Source of the DNA: Paracoccaceae bacterium
GTDB taxonomy: Bacteria > Pseudomonadota > Alphaproteobacteria > Rhodobacterales > Rhodobacteraceae
Reading direction: 5' to 3'
Length of the DNA stretch: 61,007 nt
Assembly (NCBI GenBank): GCA_014323785.1
Contig: JACONJ010000027.1
Coordinates: forward strand, 65,001 to 126,007
Shown here: positions 38,999-49,332 of the stretch, in pieces
Numbering within the stretch: position 1 is the stretch's first letter
How the letters are laid out: each line of letters starts with the position of its first letter
Translations under genes and position numbers: made by a program
Notes under the pieces: generated by a model
The model's input: the letters and a program-made list of their open reading frames with translations, nothing else
Database searches by the model: none
Told to the model about the DNA's origin: nothing

Positions 38999-39021
38999 GG
39001 TCGCCCGGCCGGGCGGCCTTT
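38999..39021 (+). terminator. Possible terminator after znuA
   Basis: The palindrome CGCCCGGCCGGGCG (39002-39015), flanked by GG and CC, is followed by TTT. It starts 33 nt after the znuA stop. The short T-run makes it a weak candidate. Confidence 0.5.
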
Positions 39022-39245
39022 ACCAGGCTGGCTTGTCTTGCTTGAACCAATGCACCGGATCGATGTACCCGGCAAATTATCAGCTGGCCACTCCTCTCCA
39101 TAGGCTGCACACCAGAAACGTGCCTGCCGGGACGCCAAAGCGTGCGCCGGGCGAGACTTGACCGCGACACCCCCAATGGACAGCATCGCGGGCTTATCCC
39201 ATTGATCACAAACCCGGTCTTGGTGGCAAGAAGGACGCAGGCAGA

Positions 39246-39851
39246 ATGGCGGATCGGACGGGGATATTTGCGGGCGATGATCCATTTGCGATTGTCGCCG
39301 CCTGGCTGGCTCAGGCGGAACGGTCCGAACCGAACGATCCAAACGCGATTGCGCTTTCAACCGTTGACCCCGACGGACTGCCGAACGTCCGGATGGTACT
39401 GTTGAAGGATATTGAGGGGGATGCTTTCGTTTTCTATACCAATTATAGCAGCACCAAGGGGAAGGAATTGGTGGCCTCTGGCAAGGCCGCCTTTGTGATT
39501 CATTGGAAATCCCTGCGCCGTCAGGTCCGTGTCCGGGGCCTGATCAGCCGGGAAGACGGGCCACAGGCGGACGCCTATTTCGCGTCCCGCTCGCTCAAAA
39601 GCCGCCTGGGGGCCTGGGCCTCGGCCCAATCCTCGCCCCTGGCCAGACGTGCGGACCTGATGGCAAAGTTTGCCCGGATCACCGCCGAGAAGGGCACCGC
39701 ACCCGAACGTCCGCCATTCTGGGGCGGGTTCAGACTGCGCCCGGTGGAAATTGAGTTTTGGGCCGATGGTGCCTTTCGCCTGCATGACCGGTTTCGCTGG
39801 AGGCGGCCGGAACTGTCAGCCCCTTGGGAGGTTCAGAGGTTGAACCCGTAA
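39246..39851 (+). CDS. pdxH: Pyridoxine/pyridoxamine 5'-phosphate oxidase
   Basis: PdxH oxidises PNP or PMP to pyridoxal 5'-phosphate using FMN. The 201-residue protein shows [45 protein letters not shown], and the C-terminal [14 protein letters not shown] and RLHDRFRW. It is full length. The start has no strong Shine-Dalgarno (AGGACGCAGGCAG). It is followed by a broken cold-shock gene. Confidence 0.96.
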   Translation: MADRTGIFAGDDPFAIVAAWLAQAERSEPNDPNAIALSTVDPDGLPNVRMVLLKDIEGDAFVFYTNYSSTKGKELVASGKAAFVIHWKSLRRQVRVRGLISREDGPQADAYFASRSLKSRLGAWASAQSSPLARRADLMAKFARITAEKGTAPERPPFWGGFRLRPVEIEFWADGAFRLHDRFRWRRPELSAPWEVQRLNP

Positions 39852-39887
39852 CGCGCATCCCCCAAATCGCCCGAGGATGCACCGCCC

Positions 39888-40019
39888 ATGGTCGCGCGGG
39901 TCAAATGGTTTGACAGGACAAAGGGCTTTGAGTTCATTGGTGTTCTTGGGTGTTCTGCGGATGTGTTTATGCCTGTCAAAATGCTGCTGTTGGGATTGTG
40001 TCCGGGAGGGTTGAACAGA
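39888..40019 (+). pseudogene. Truncated, degenerate cold-shock (CspA) gene
   Basis: The frame from ATG 39888 begins MVARVKWFDRTKGFEFIGVL and continues CSADVFMPVKMLLLG, which follows the beta-1 to beta-3 pattern of a cold-shock domain (VKWFDxTKGFGFI...DVFxHV). The second RNA-binding motif is degraded (CSADVFMPVK) and everything after about 40 residues is lost before the DUF192 gene begins at 40021. Intact relatives place a cold-shock protein just before this DUF192 gene in the same group, so this is a remnant, not a new gene. The region may still be transcribed. Confidence 0.7.
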
Positions 40020-40020
40020 A

Positions 40021-40497
40021 ATGTTTCATGTCTGTGTGGCGGCGACCCTGGCTGTGGTGTTGATGGCGGGTACGGCCTGGGCCGAATGCCAGCCGGACCG
40101 GGTGGAACTGCGCGGCGATTGGGGCGGTGCCACCTTTCGTGTTACGGTTGCCGATGACCCGACGGAACATGCCCGGGGCCTGATGTTCGTTGAAGAAATG
40201 CCTGTTGATGACGGCATGATCTTCATCTTCAGGGCCCCGCGGCGGGCCAGTTTCTGGATGGAAAACACGCTGATTCCACTCGATATGCTGTTTGTGGATG
40301 AAACAGGCACGGTCCGGCATATCCACGAAAATGCAACCCCGATGGATCGAACCCCGATCATGGGGGGTGACAGCATCCTTGCCGTACTGGAGATCAATGG
40401 TGGTCTTTCGGAAAAGTTTGGCATCGATGTCGGAACCCGGTTGCGCCACCCTGGCCTGCCACAGAATCTTGCGGCCTGGCCATGCAACGCAAGGTGA
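40021..40497 (+). CDS. DUF192 family secreted protein
   Basis: A 158-residue protein with a signal peptide (residues 1-21, AVVLMAGTAWA). The DUF192 domain shows HARGLMFVEEMPVDDGMIF, APRRASFWMENTLIPLDMLF and RHIHENATPMD. The fold is a small beta barrel; function is unknown, with membrane or periplasmic location in most relatives. Followed by tRNA-Pro. Confidence 0.92.
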   Translation: MFHVCVAATLAVVLMAGTAWAECQPDRVELRGDWGGATFRVTVADDPTEHARGLMFVEEMPVDDGMIFIFRAPRRASFWMENTLIPLDMLFVDETGTVRHIHENATPMDRTPIMGGDSILAVLEINGGLSEKFGIDVGTRLRHPGLPQNLAAWPCNAR

Positions 40498-40545
40498 AGT
40501 TGGGGACTTCCAGGGCCGTCTTCATCGCGGTAGAGGACGATTCGT

Positions 40546-40622
40546 CGGGGCGTAGCGCAGCCTGGTAGCGCGTCTGTTTTGGATACAGAAGGTCGTGAGT
40601 TCGAATCTCGCCGCCCCGACCA
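40546..40622 (+). tRNA. tRNA-Pro (anticodon TGG)
   Basis: A 77-nt cloverleaf: acceptor CGGGGCG/CGCCCCG, D-arm with GCAGCCTGGTAGCGC, anticodon stem TCTGT/ACAGA with loop TTTGGAT (anticodon TGG), T-arm GTGAGTTCGAATCTCGC, discriminator A and encoded CCA (40620-40622). A weak hairpin AACC-TTCA-GGTT followed by TTGTG is right behind it. Confidence 0.97.
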
Positions 40623-40896
40623 TTCCCGGAACCTTCAGGTTTTGTGATCATAGCGGCACACCCCCAATTGTGGCCGGGTTGCGGACGGATTGATGTGATC
40701 TGTAAACTTGCTCTGTATAACTTCTTTTGTTGCCTGGATTTTCACCCGTTGCCGCTGTTGTAGTACCCCGTGACTGAATCACCACGCAGCTCCGTTGGAA
40801 CAACAGCCGGTGCAATTGCAACGTAAAAATCGTCATCCAAACACAAAAAATTCTTTGACCCATGGCACGGTTCTGCGTCATGTTGTGCTGGTGAGG

Positions 40897-40920
40897 TCGA
40901 CCACCACAATATGTGGTCGA
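40897..40920. promoter_or_regulatory. Perfect palindrome upstream of nrdJ, possible NrdR-like site
   Basis: TCGACCAC (40897-40904) and GTGGTCGA (40913-40920) are perfect reverse complements around CACAATAT. The core CCACAATATGTGG resembles an NrdR box (consensus acACwAtATaTwGtgt). NrdR represses ribonucleotide reductase genes in most bacteria. It lies 170 nt upstream of nrdJ; a second box at the usual ~31-nt spacing was not found, so the identification is tentative. Confidence 0.45.
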
Positions 40921-41089
40921 TGTCCGATGCAGGACAGGCTCCCCCAACATCCGGGCGCACGATGAAAGATGGGCACCGGGTCGCGCATGGCATGTGCTGG
41001 CGGGGGATGTCTGGCTCGCTTGGAAATGCAGGGCGGCAAGGGTTCAGCAAACCTTGATAGGATGAAACAGGGTTTTTAAGGGTGCAGCC

Positions 41090-44000
41090 ATGAAAATCGA
41101 ACGCAGATACACGTCTTCCACTGGCGATGTTTATGCTGGTCTGGAATTCACTACGACCGCCTCCGAGATTCGTAATCCCGATGGGATGACAGTGTTCAAA
41201 CTCGACAATGTCGAAGTGCCAGCAGGCTGGAGCCAAGTCGCCTCGGACGTGATCGCGCAGAAATACTTCCGCAAAGCTGGCGTACCCGCCGCGTTGAAGC
41301 CGGTGAAAGAGAAAGGCATACCAAGCTTCCTGTGGCGTCAGGTGGCCGACGAACATGCACTGGACGCCTTGCCGGAGGACCGGCGCTATGGCGGGGAAAC
41401 ATCAGCCAGGCAGGTCTTCCGACGCCTGGCAGGTGCCTGGTGCTACTGGGGCTGGAAAGGTGGTTACTTCACCAGGGAATCCGACGCCCAGGCCTATTTC
41501 GATGAAATGCAGCTGATGCTGGCGCGCCAGATGGGCGCACCCAACAGCCCGCAATGGTTCAACACCGGGCTACACTGGGCCTATGGTATCGATGGGCCTG
41601 GCCAGGGACATTATTATATCGACTACAAAACCGGCAAACTGACAAAATCAGGAAGTGCCTATGAGCATCCGCAGCCCCATGCCTGCTTTATCCAATCGGT
41701 CGCCGATGACCTGGTGAACGATGGCGGTATCATGGATCTTTGGGTGCGCGAGGCCCGGTTGTTCAAATACGGCTCTGGCACCGGTACGAACTTTTCATTC
41801 CTGCGTGGCGCAGGAGAGACGCTCTCGGGCGGCGGTAAATCCTCGGGGCTGATGAGCTTCCTGAAAATCGGTGATCGCGCGGCAGGTGCAATCAAATCGG
41901 GCGGTACAACCCGGCGTGCGGCCAAAATGGTGATCGTTAATGCCGACCATCCGGATATCGAGGACTTTATTAACTGGAAGGTGATCGAAGAACAAAAGGT
42001 CGCCTCAATTGTCGCCGGATCAAAAATGCACGAGAAGATGCTAAACTGCATTTTTGAAGCCATCCGCCGATGGGATGGCGCACCGGAGGACGCGGTTGAT
42101 CCGGCCATGAACGCAACGTTGAAAACTGCGATCCGCGAAGCGAAGAACGCCGCGGTTCCAGAGATTTACATCAAGCGTGTACTGGATTATGCCAAGCAGG
42201 GCCACACTCGCATTGAGTTCCCGACCTATGACACCGATTGGGATGGTGAGGCGTATAACTCTGTCTCTGGCCAGAATTCTAACAATTCGATTCGCGTCAC
42301 TGATGCGTTCCTGACAGCGGTGGAACACGATGCCGATTGGGAGCTGGTCAACCGCAAGGACGGCACGGTGTCCAAAACCGTGAAAGCCCGCGATTTGTGG
42401 GAGCAGTTGGGCCACGCGGCTTGGGCCTGCGCCGATCCAAGTATTCAGTTCCATGACACGATCAACGCCTGGCACACCTGCCCGGAGGATGGCGCGATCC
42501 GCGGCTCCAACCCGTGTTCGGAATACATGTTCCTGGACGACACGGCCTGTAACCTGGCTTCAATGAACCTGCTGGCCTTTTATGATAAGGGCCGCTTCGA
42601 CGCCGAAGGCTATATTCATGCAACCCGTCTTTGGACGCTGACGCTGGAAATCTCGGTGATGATGGCACAGTTCCCGTCTAGGGAGATTGCACAGCGCAGC
42701 TACGCGTTCCGGACCCTCGGCCTTGGCTATGCCAATATCGGCGGTCTGCTGATGAATATGGGCCATGGTTATGACAGCCCCGAGGGCCGCGCACTCTGCG
42801 GGGTGCTGACCGCGATTATGACCGGTGTTGCCTATGCCACCTCGGCCGAGATTGCGTCCCGGCTTGGTCCCTTTGTCGGATTCGAGAGGAATCGCACCCA
42901 CATGCTGCGGGTGCTCCGCAACCACCGCACAGCGGCCTATGGTGGTGGCGATGGATATAAGGGGGTGAATGTCGCGCCCGTTGCGCTTGATCATGCCAAC
43001 TGCCCCGATAAGCGTCTGGTGGATATTGCCGGGCGGGCCTGGGACGAAGCGTTGCAACTGGGCGGGACACACGGCTACCGCAATGCGCAGGTCACCGTGA
43101 TCGCGCCCACTGGCACGATCGGATTGGTGATGGATTGTGATACCACCGGGATTGAGCCTGATTTTGCCCTGGTCAAGTTCAAGAAACTGGCTGGCGGTGG
43201 TTATTTCAAGATCATCAACCAATCAGTTCCGGCCGCATTGGAGGTGCTGGGCTATACCTCCGGCCAAATCAAAGAGATCATCTCTTACGCGGTGGGCCAT
43301 GCCGCGCTTGACAATGTGCCGGGCGTCAACCGCGCTGCGCTGTTCGGCCACGGCTTTGGCCCGGCAGAGATCGAAAAGATTGAATCGGCACTGCCATGGG
43401 CCTTCGACATACGCTTTGTATTCAATCAGTGGATCTTGGGCACGGAATTCTGCACCGGGACGCTTGGCATCCCGGCTGCGAAACTGAACGATCCCACCTT
43501 TGACATGCTGCGGCATATGGGGTTCTCCAAGGCCGTGATCGAGGCCGCTAATGACCATGTCTGTGGCACCATGACCCTCGAGGGCGCACCATTCCTGAAA
43601 AGCGAACATCTGGACGTGTTCGACTGCGCCAACCCCTGCGGCAAGAAGGGTAAGCGCTTCCTCTCTGTTGACAGCCATATCCGTATGATGGCCGCCGCGC
43701 AGAGCTTCATTTCGGGCGCAATCTCTAAGACGATCAACATGCCCAACGATGCGACCATCGCCGATTGCCAAAGAGCGTATGAGTTGAGCTGGTCCCTGGG
43801 CGTAAAGGCCAATGCTCTTTACCGCGACGGTTCAAAGCTGTCGCAGCCTCTGGCCTCGGCCCTGGTTGAGGATGATGCAGAGGCCGCGGACACGCTGGAA
43901 AGCGGCAACACAACCGAGAAGGCACGGGTGCTGGCCGAGAAGATCATCGAAAAGATAGTGGTCAAAGAGGTCATCCGTGCCCATCGTGAAAGGCTGCCGG

Positions 44001-44785
44001 AACGGCGCAAGGGCTATACCCAGAAAGCCATCGTCGGTGGCCACAAGGTCTATCTGCGGACGGGTGAGTACGAAGACGGCACCTTGGGCGAAATTTTCAT
44101 CGACATGCACAAGGAGGGCGCGGGCTTTCGGGCGATGATGAACAATTTCGCCATCGCGGTCTCGGTCGGTCTGCAATACGGTGTGCCCTTGGATGAGTTC
44201 GTGGATGCCTTCACCTTCACCAAGTTTGAACCCGGTGGGATGGTGCAGGGCAACGACTCGATCAGGAACGCCACCTCGATCCTCGACTACATCTTCCGCG
44301 AACTTGCCGTCAGCTATCTGGACAGGACTGATCTGGCTCACGTGGAGCCCGAGGGCGAAAGTTTCGATGCCTTGGGCGGCGGGGTTAACGAAGGTGTCCC
44401 AAGCGTGACCGGGATGCCGGACATGGCCGCGTCCAAATCGCTGGAGGTACTAAAACAGATCAGCTCCACCGGGTATCTGCGCAAGCGGGTGCCGCAGGAA
44501 CTGGTGGTACTGCAAGGCGGGGCCGGAAGGGGGGCCACCGCACTGGCAGAGGATGATCTTGTCACGGCGTTGGAACCTCTGATGTCCGGTACCAAAAGCA
44601 CAATCGCTGCCGCCGCGGCGACCACGGCAGTCACCACTGGTGCGGTCGGGATGAATGCCCGCACCAGGGCCAGGATGCAGGGCTATGAGGGCGAGGTTTG
44701 CGGTGAATGCGGCAACTACACGCTGCTGCGCAACGGAACCTGCACGAAGTGCAACACCTGCGGTGCGACAAGCGGGTGTAGCTGA
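41090..44785 (+). CDS. nrdJ: Adenosylcobalamin-dependent ribonucleoside-diphosphate reductase (class II)
   Basis: Makes deoxyribonucleotides using a radical generated from vitamin B12, independent of oxygen. The 1231-residue protein carries [32 protein letters not shown], active-site [14 protein letters not shown] and CNLASMNLL, and [17 protein letters not shown]. The C-terminal region is Cys-rich ([23 protein letters not shown]), the redox-active or zinc-binding tail. Residues ~1130-1190 are a low-complexity linker. The upstream 40623-41089 stretch contains only the palindrome at 40897; no cobalamin riboswitch was recognised. Confidence 0.97.
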   Translation: MKIERRYTSSTGDVYAGLEFTTTASEIRNPDGMTVFKLDNVEVPAGWSQVASDVIAQKYFRKAGVPAALKPVKEKGIPSFLWRQVADEHALDALPEDRRYGGETSARQVFRRLAGAWCYWGWKGGYFTRESDAQAYFDEMQLMLARQMGAPNSPQWFNTGLHWAYGIDGPGQGHYYIDYKTGKLTKSGSAYEHPQPHACFIQSVADDLVNDGGIMDLWVREARLFKYGSGTGTNFSFLRGAGETLSGGGKSSGLMSFLKIGDRAAGAIKSGGTTRRAAKMVIVNADHPDIEDFINWKVIEEQKVASIVAGSKMHEKMLNCIFEAIRRWDGAPEDAVDPAMNATLKTAIREAKNAAVPEIYIKRVLDYAKQGHTRIEFPTYDTDWDGEAYNSVSGQNSNNSIRVTDAFLTAVEHDADWELVNRKDGTVSKTVKARDLWEQLGHAAWACADPSIQFHDTINAWHTCPEDGAIRGSNPCSEYMFLDDTACNLASMNLLAFYDKGRFDAEGYIHATRLWTLTLEISVMMAQFPSREIAQRSYAFRTLGLGYANIGGLLMNMGHGYDSPEGRALCGVLTAIMTGVAYATSAEIASRLGPFVGFERNRTHMLRVLRNHRTAAYGGGDGYKGVNVAPVALDHANCPDKRLVDIAGRAWDEALQLGGTHGYRNAQVTVIAPTGTIGLVMDCDTTGIEPDFALVKFKKLAGGGYFKIINQSVPAALEVLGYTSGQIKEIISYAVGHAALDNVPGVNRAALFGHGFGPAEIEKIESALPWAFDIRFVFNQWILGTEFCTGTLGIPAAKLNDPTFDMLRHMGFSKAVIEAANDHVCGTMTLEGAPFLKSEHLDVFDCANPCGKKGKRFLSVDSHIRMMAAAQSFISGAISKTINMPNDATIADCQRAYELSWSLGVKANALYRDGSKLSQPLASALVEDDAEAADTLESGNTTEKARVLAEKIIEKIVVKEVIRAHRERLPERRKGYTQKAIVGGHKVYLRTGEYEDGTLGEIFIDMHKEGAGFRAMMNNFAIAVSVGLQYGVPLDEFVDAFTFTKFEPGGMVQGNDSIRNATSILDYIFRELAVSYLDRTDLAHVEPEGESFDALGGGVNEGVPSVTGMPDMAASKSLEVLKQISSTGYLRKRVPQELVVLQGGAGRGATALAEDDLVTALEPLMSGTKSTIAAAAATTAVTTGAVGMNARTRARMQGYEGEVCGECGNYTLLRNGTCTKCNTCGATSGCS

Positions 44786-44930
44786 TCCGGAAGCACGATC
44801 AACAACCACCACCAACCGGGCCATGCTGGTTCGTTTGCAACGCGGGATAAATAAAAACTTAAGAATGGTCGCCGGAGCTTCGGCGGTGTGATCTCTGGCG
44901 GTCTGGGGTCGGGGCCACCAGTATCGCGGC

Positions 44931-45224
44931 TTAACCCAGAACGCTGCCCAGGCGCATGGCTGCGCCCATATCGCCGTCGATCTTCATCCTGCCGCCCATG
45001 AAAGCTGCTGTGGGGTTCATATCACCGGACAGGATATTATGGAAGGTGTCAGCGTCGGCGGTCATGGTGACATCCGCCTTTTCCCCATCCTTGGCTGTGC
45101 GTACGCCGCTGCTGTCGATGATGATCGCACCTTCGCCTTCGATCATGAATTTTGCACTGCCGTCAAACCTGCCTGATAGTTTGGCGGTCAGGACGGCAAC
45201 AGCACTTTGGATGATGGCACTCAT
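44931..45224 (-). CDS. SCP2 sterol-binding domain protein
   Basis: A 97-residue single-domain SCP2 protein. It has KFMIEGEGAIIIDSSGV, then ADVTMTADADTFHNILSGDM and NPTAAFMGGRMKIDGDMGAA, the characteristic hydrophobic-tunnel strand-helix end. Family members bind lipids or act as acyl-CoA carriers; bacterial function is mostly undefined. Convergent with nrdJ. Confidence 0.93.
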   Translation of the reverse strand: MSAIIQSAVAVLTAKLSGRFDGSAKFMIEGEGAIIIDSSGVRTAKDGEKADVTMTADADTFHNILSGDMNPTAAFMGGRMKIDGDMGAAMRLGSVLG

Positions 45225-45551
45225 AGAAAAATGCTCCTCTGCTGGTCACGGGTGCGGGATTGACAGCCGCGCATCGTCATGCAAAAGCCGCGATCAGCAT
45301 GAAAGCATTCCACCCCTTATACAACAGTCCTGTTGCGGCGACCTGATTGCTTCTGGCCAACGTCGGGTCAGACTTGCGCAGGGTGGCGGTCGGATAGGGG
45401 TAATTCGGCGCGTTGATGTGTCCAGGGAGCATGCGATCACCCTGTAACCGGACGAAATAAAGCCGGAATTGGGGTCATGGTGGTGGGACTTGGCGGGATT
45501 AAGCGGGACCGTGAATGAGCTCGCAGGGGCAGTGTATCAGGGCGCACGCGG

Positions 45552-48386
45552 ATGGCACAAGACATGTCGGGCCGGATCACCGCCGTCCTGGGCCCCACCA
45601 ATACCGGCAAAACCCATTACGCCATCAAGCGGATGCTGGCCCATCGCACCGGGGTGATCGGCCTGCCGCTTAGGCTTCTGGCGCGAGAGGTCTATGACAG
45701 GATCGTCGCCATGCGCGGTCCCTCGGTCGTGGCCCTGGTGACAGGGGAAGAGCGAATCGTGCCCCCGCACACCCGGTATCGGGTCTGCACGGTTGAGGCG
45801 ATGCCCCAAACCAACGCCGCGGATTTCCTGGCCGTGGATGAGATCCAGCTGTGCGCCGATCCCGAACGCGGCCATGTCTTTACCGACCGGCTGCTGAACG
45901 CCCGGGGCTTGCACGAAACGTTATTTCTGGGTGCTGACGCCATGCGCGGTGCCATCTCGGCACTGGTCCCCGGCGCACATTTCATACGGCAAGAAAGGTT
46001 CTCGGAACTTGTCTATACTGGCGCGAAAAAGCTCAGCCGGATGCAGCCCCGCACGGCCATTGTCGGGTTTTCGGTGGAAAACGTCTATGCCATCGCCGAG
46101 CTTCTGCGGCGACAGAGGGGCGGGGCGGCGGTTGTCATGGGCGCACTGAGCCCGCGAACGCGCAATGCACAGGTGGGTCTTTATCAGAACGGCGATGTTG
46201 ATGTGCTGGTTGCGACAGATGCCATCGGCATGGGGCTGAACCTTGATATCTGCCATGTGGCGTTTTCCGGTTTGCAAAAGTTTGATGGACGACGGATGCG
46301 CCACCTGGCCCCGAATGAGCTGGCGCAAATCGCGGGCCGTGCGGGGCGCCATACGCGGCCCGGCACGTTCGGTGTGACCGGAGAGGCACCACCCCTGGAT
46401 AATCGGGTTGTCATCGCGATGATCGAACACCGCTTTGCCCCGATCCGAAAGCTGCAATGGCGCGACGGGGCGTTGGATTTCGGCACGCTCCCGCGCCTGA
46501 TCCAGGCGTTGGAAGCCCCCGTTGCGAATGAATGGCTGACCCGGGCGCGCCCCGCGGATGACCTTGTGGCCCTGAAAGCCCTGGCATCCCGACCCGACAT
46601 TGCCACCCGGATCGCGGGGCCCAAAGATGTGCGCCTTTTGTGGGATATCTGCCGCATTCCTGATTTCCGCGGCATCAGTCGTATGGAACACACGCGCCTT
46701 CTGGCAGGTATTTTTGACCATTTACACGATTTGGGCCGGGTGCCTGACGACTGGCTGGCCCGGCAGATCAAACGCATAGACCAGCCCGAGGGCGATATTG
46801 ACACGCTGTCGAGACGGTTGGCATGCATCCGCACGTGGGCCTACGTTGCGCAGCGCACAGGCTGGGTCGATGACGAATCCCATTGGCGCAGTGTTACCCG
46901 TGCCGTAGAAGACCGCCTGTCAGATGCGCTGCACGTACGTTTGACTCAAAGGTTTGTTGACTGGCGCAGCTTCGTCCTGATGCGCCGTTTGAAACAGAAG
47001 GAGGGCCTCGTGGCCGAAGTGAATGACAAGGGTGACGTCACCGTCGAAGGCCAATTTATTGGCCGGTTGGAAGGCTTTCGCTTCCGCCATGATGCCAAAG
47101 CCACACCGGATGAGGCAAAGACCCTTCGGCAGGCGGCAATGGCCGCACTGCGCCCTGAGTTTCACCTGCGTGCGGACAGGTTTTACACCGCCCCGGACAC
47201 AGCGTTCGACGTCACCGAACAGGGCGGGCTGATGTGGGGCACGCAGGCGGTTGGCAAACTGGTGGCCGGCACCGGGCCGTTGACCCCCACGGCCGAGGCT
47301 TTCGTCGATGAACAGGCGGGCGCAGAGGTGGTGCAAAAGGTGCAGCGCCGGTTACAGCATTTCATTGATCGCAGGATCGCGATGCTGTTCCTGCCACTTC
47401 TGGAGATGCAAAAGGATGCGGCGATCACCGGTTTGCCACGCGGCTTTGCCTTTCGCATGGCAGAGGCTTTTGGCCTTCTGCCGCGGTGCGCAGTGGCAGA
47501 TGAGGTCAAGGCACTTGATCAAGATGCCCGCAAGCTTCTGCGCAGGCACGGCGTGCGCTTCGGTCAGTTCACGATTTTTCAGCAGGCTTTGCTGAAGCCC
47601 GCGCCGACGCGGTTGCGCCTTGTCCTGTGGGGTTTGACGAACGGGTTACAGGAATTCCCCAAAAGCCCGCTGCCGGGGCTGGTGACCATCCCAAACGAAA
47701 AGGGCCAACCGGCGGGGTATTACACCATGTCCGGCTATCACCCCGCGGGTGCGCGGGCGATCCGCATCGACATGCTGGAGCGGCTGGCCGATCTGCTGCG
47801 GCAGGAAGACACGCGTGGCGGGTTTGAGGCGACGGCAGAGATGCTTTCGATCACCGGTATGACGCTGGATCAGTTTACCAACCTGATGCAGGGGCTTGGG
47901 TATAAGGCGGCGCGGGGCGAACGCCCCAGGGTAAAGGCGACCCCGGGGTCCGGGGCCGGTGACGCACCCGGGGCCAGGGATGATCGCCCGCACAATATGG
48001 CACCGCCCACGGGGCCAAAGGGGGCCGAGCCGCCGCGGGAGCCCCCGGCTGCGCTGCCATCCGGGCCAGGTGCGCCGCCTTTGGGCACCAGCGCAGCCGC
48101 CGAGGGGGGCACCCCCCCTGCACCCGTGGAGGCCCCCGAGACCGAAGTGTTTTACACCTTCGCCTGGGTGCCGCGGCGGCGTTCGCCCACCCGGGCAGGG
48201 CAGCACCGGGGGGCCGGCGGCAAATCGCGTGACAAAAAGCGCAAGACGCCCCAGGGTAAGGACGGCAAAACGCCTCACAGTGCCAGGGCACAAGGCACCC
48301 CGCCCAGACCCGAGCACAAGACGGATCGCGTCGACCCGGACAACCCCTTTGCCCAGGCACTGGCCGGGCTGCGAGACAACCTTTGA
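45552..48386 (+). CDS. SUV3-like ATP-dependent RNA/DNA helicase with disordered C-terminus
   Basis: A 944-residue DExH helicase related to mitochondrial SUV3. Walker A is GPTNTGKTHYAIKRM near residue 13, motif II AVDEIQLCADPERG, and motif VI region AQIAGRAGRHTRPG. These helicases cooperate with RNA degradation enzymes such as PNPase. From about residue 780 the protein is rich in Pro, Gly, Ala and then Lys/Arg (KKRKTPQGKDGKTP), a tail with no fold that may bind RNA. An alternative start four codons later (MSGRITAV) is possible. The upstream 45225-45551 region holds no gene I can support. Confidence 0.93.
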   Translation: MAQDMSGRITAVLGPTNTGKTHYAIKRMLAHRTGVIGLPLRLLAREVYDRIVAMRGPSVVALVTGEERIVPPHTRYRVCTVEAMPQTNAADFLAVDEIQLCADPERGHVFTDRLLNARGLHETLFLGADAMRGAISALVPGAHFIRQERFSELVYTGAKKLSRMQPRTAIVGFSVENVYAIAELLRRQRGGAAVVMGALSPRTRNAQVGLYQNGDVDVLVATDAIGMGLNLDICHVAFSGLQKFDGRRMRHLAPNELAQIAGRAGRHTRPGTFGVTGEAPPLDNRVVIAMIEHRFAPIRKLQWRDGALDFGTLPRLIQALEAPVANEWLTRARPADDLVALKALASRPDIATRIAGPKDVRLLWDICRIPDFRGISRMEHTRLLAGIFDHLHDLGRVPDDWLARQIKRIDQPEGDIDTLSRRLACIRTWAYVAQRTGWVDDESHWRSVTRAVEDRLSDALHVRLTQRFVDWRSFVLMRRLKQKEGLVAEVNDKGDVTVEGQFIGRLEGFRFRHDAKATPDEAKTLRQAAMAALRPEFHLRADRFYTAPDTAFDVTEQGGLMWGTQAVGKLVAGTGPLTPTAEAFVDEQAGAEVVQKVQRRLQHFIDRRIAMLFLPLLEMQKDAAITGLPRGFAFRMAEAFGLLPRCAVADEVKALDQDARKLLRRHGVRFGQFTIFQQALLKPAPTRLRLVLWGLTNGLQEFPKSPLPGLVTIPNEKGQPAGYYTMSGYHPAGARAIRIDMLERLADLLRQEDTRGGFEATAEMLSITGMTLDQFTNLMQGLGYKAARGERPRVKATPGSGAGDAPGARDDRPHNMAPPTGPKGAEPPREPPAALPSGPGAPPLGTSAAAEGGTPPAPVEAPETEVFYTFAWVPRRRSPTRAGQHRGAGGKSRDKKRKTPQGKDGKTPHSARAQGTPPRPEHKTDRVDPDNPFAQALAGLRDNL

Positions 48387-48641
48387 CCGCGCTTTGACCG
48401 GGGCGGCGCAGGCAGGGAGACCAGGCGGCAGGGTGCTATCGACTCAAAGGGACAGGGGCGGCGATTTACGTCGATATCGCACACGATTTGGCGTTTATTT
48501 CGCGCCGTCACAGGACTTGAGTGGTCGAGTCGATCATTCACCCTGCCCCTAAATGTTGCATTTTTACAACAATATCCAAAAAATCACATCAGATTCTCGC
48601 TTGCAACATCTTCCCCCATCTTATCGCCCCCCCTCCCCAAC

Positions 48642-48965
48642 TTCCATGATGGTAGCGGCAACGACACCATCGGTGATTTCGACCTTGGCAAGGATGTGAG
48701 CCGCTTCCGGGGTGAGGGCACACCGTAAGGTTTCGACGACCTCACCTTCACCGAAATTGCTAGCGATCAGTTCTGGCATAGTTTCACATCCACGCTTGTC
48801 ACCTGGGGCGATAGTGATGACAGCATCCTAATTGAAAACTTTTTATCATGGACAGGGGGAGGTATTCTTCCGCATGGCCTTTCGACGGATGGCTTTATCT
48901 TTGGCCAAGCCGAAGTTGCCGCCAGCCCCCCGCCGGACATCGTCCTGCATCAGGCGATGCGCTGA
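48642..48965 (+). pseudogene. Remnant of an RTX/serralysin-type C-terminal domain
   Basis: The frame from 48642 reads FHDGSGNDTIGDFDLGKDVS, RFRGEGTP, then a TAA stop at 48726, then GFDDLTFTEIASDQFW, LVTWGDSDDSILIENF and GLSTDGFIFGQ, ending at TGA 48965. The pattern GSGNDTI-DFD-KDVxRF, DDLTF, TWGDSDDSILIENF and FIFG is that of the C-terminal end of haemolysin-type calcium-binding proteins secreted by type I systems. The internal stop and missing N-terminus show it is inactive. AT-rich sequence with a small hairpin (TGTTG/CAACA near 48556) precedes it. Confidence 0.72.
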
Positions 48966-49061
48966 CCCGCAGACCATATCTCGTGCAGAACCGGCACCCC
49001 CGTATCGTGCGAAAGCGGATCAGATCGGTGCGCATGCCTTCGGCCAGGCACCTGCGGCCGG

Positions 49062-49289
49062 GGAGGTCACATCGGGGCGCGGGTGGATGTGACGCTGCAG
49101 ATTATCGGTGTGCAAATTGACCAAAACCGGGGGTAAGGAAATCCCCTTTGCAGTCGATGGTATCGACGCGGCGCGCCGCACCCGGCTGGACCTTGATGAT
49201 CATTCCTGCCTGAATGCGCAAGCCCCCGGTGCCACGCGGCCGGGCAAAACCAGTCGGGCATTGGCACGGGTAAAGGTCGGGAGCATCAT
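49062..49289 (-). pseudogene. Frameshifted 5' remnant of phnM (phosphonate C-P lyase pathway)
   Basis: On the minus strand from ATG 49289 three frames join: FTRANARLVLPGRVAPG, then (shifted) GLRIQAGMIIKVQPGAA and IDCKGDFLTPG, then (shifted) LVNLHTDNLQRHIHPRP. This is the N-terminus of PhnM: LVLPxRV, CKGDFLTPGL and the metal motif LHTDNLxRHxxPRP. Two frameshifts and loss of the rest make it a pseudogene. PhnM hydrolyses ribosyl-methylphosphonate triphosphate. The intact DUF1045 gene, a common partner in phosphonate clusters, starts 43 nt away in the opposite direction. Confidence 0.75.
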
Positions 49290-49332
49290 GGCGCGGTTCC
49301 CGGGCCTAACCTTATACCCAGGGCGGATGATG

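Noticed and set aside
38967-39245. Minus-strand frames between znuA and pdxH
   Set aside because: Open frames of about 100-130 codons show no family similarity and overlap pdxH; the stretch looks non-coding apart from the possible terminator.
40623-41089. Cobalamin riboswitch in front of nrdJ
   Set aside because: The B12-box and typical helices were not found; only a short palindrome is present.
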